Source: Glandiceps talaboti
Lineage: Eukaryota; Hemichordata; Enteropneusta; Spengelidae
NCBI RefSeq assembly: GCF_964340395.1
Contig: NC_135563.1
Location: 2,267,501 to 2,331,500, forward strand
Length of the DNA: 64,000 nt
Direction: 5' to 3'
Below the pieces are notes generated by a model. The model did not search any database. It was not told the DNA's origin and was given only the letters and a program-made list of their open reading frames with translations. This document shows, one piece after another, positions 63,578 through 64,000 of the stretch; the first letter of the stretch is position 1, and every line of letters starts with the position of its first letter. Made by a program: the position numbers and the translations under genes.

Positions 63578-64000
63578 ATGTCGCAGAATTCGTTGACTTT
63601 CAGTAGTAACTCTGCATTCTATAAACTTGATTCCCCTTCTAACACCAATAACAGCGACAATTCTAACGCTAGTTGCAGCTCCCTTGGTGGAAGAGATAGT
63701 CCGAGTTACGACACCGGTGAGAACACTCGTGTTCCAATGACAACGTCTACGACAGGAGCAGCGACAATAACGGGGAGCAGTTCAACTGACTTCAACTCAG
63801 CTGTACCAGAAAACATAGCATTCAGTGTGGCTTCTATTATTCGGCAACGGGGTTCGGAAACTCAGAAAATGGACTCAGAGGTATCGAAAGAATCTCGTCG
63901 CCCTGTTTCTACTAGTACAGTTCCTTCGTCCTTCAGTGTCGAAGGAATCCTGAGTAAACCAAACCCCTCAAGTAAAGACAACACATGTAAACCAAAAGAT
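63578..64000 (+). CDS. N-terminal exon of a probable NK-linked/ANTP-class homeobox repressor (partial, runs off the window)
   Basis: An open frame of 141 codons starts at the ATG at 63,578 (aacaATGt) and continues past the window end without a stop or clear donor. Residues 1-75 are Ser/Asn/Thr-rich with SSLGGRDSPSYDTGE. Residues 80-90 (IAFSVASIIRQ) and about 120-131 (SSFSVEGILSKP) are two EH1-like motifs of the F-S-x-x-x-I-(I/L) type that recruit Groucho/TLE. Such motifs at the N-terminus are typical of NK, Msx, Lbx and related homeobox proteins. The second, ending in ILSKP, resembles the ladybird/Lbx core, and Lbx is a known neighbour of bagpipe in NK clusters. Msx or another NK-type gene is also possible. 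The homeodomain is not in the window, so a homeobox identity is inference. Same strand as NK3. Confidence 0.6.
   Translation, partial: MSQNSLTFSSNSAFYKLDSPSNTNNSDNSNASCSSLGGRDSPSYDTGENTRVPMTTSTTGAATITGSSSTDFNSAVPENIAFSVASIIRQRGSETQKMDSEVSKESRRPVSTSTVPSSFSVEGILSKPNPSSKDNTCKPKD

Overview
This is an AT-rich eukaryotic window, almost certainly from the nuclear genome of a bilaterian animal and probably a marine invertebrate. The pointers are an intron-split NK3/bagpipe-class homeobox gene, long stretches without genes, a tRNA-derived SINE, inverted-repeat elements of MITE type, and very many microsatellites and minisatellites. The species cannot be fixed from the sequence. Nothing looks bacterial, and no CRISPR array, rRNA, convincing tRNA or autonomous transposon reading frame was seen.

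Layout. At 1.3-2.34 kb on the plus strand lies a complete two-exon NK3/bagpipe homeobox gene (273 residues, EH1 repressor motif plus homeodomain). At 63.58-64.0 kb, on the same strand and running off the window, is the first exon of a second gene with two EH1-like motifs, probably another ANTP-class/NK-linked homeobox repressor. In flies and several other animals bagpipe is followed by ladybird (Lbx), and the second EH1 core with its trailing Lys-Pro is compatible with Lbx, but the homeodomain lies outside the window. The roughly 61 kb between them holds no confidently recognised gene. Three weak exon-like segments are flagged near 9.1, 31.4 and 52.9 kb.

The interval is dominated by tandem repeats: a 33-bp minisatellite (17.86-21.17 kb), a 24-bp array (30.66-31.17 kb), 75-bp and 47-bp short arrays (32.0 and 33.9 kb), a hexanucleotide array (35.9-36.3 kb), a 230-bp duplicated unit (38.8-39.3 kb), a pentanucleotide array (52.3-52.6 kb), a 58-bp array with higher-order structure (54.16-55.86 kb) and a 62-bp array of about 56 copies (56.06-59.54 kb). 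Long di-, tri- and tetranucleotide tracts cluster at 11.9, 21.5-21.8, 24.5-25.2, 35.4-39, 43.6-44.3 and 47.5-51.1 kb. Mobile elements include a MITE with about 100-bp terminal inverted repeats (42.07-42.43 kb), two shorter inverted-repeat elements (34.1-34.44 and 49.13-49.40 kb), a small GC-rich one (45.8-45.9 kb) and a SINE (25.53-25.77 kb).

Interpretation. The window looks like one interval of an NK homeobox cluster: two EH1-bearing regulators in the same orientation, separated by a repeat-laden gene desert that may carry their regulatory DNA. Two CTCF-like sequences in convergent orientation (37.5 and 40.2 kb) and a CCAAT palindrome upstream of the second gene are the most concrete regulatory candidates. 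All regulatory statements are inference.
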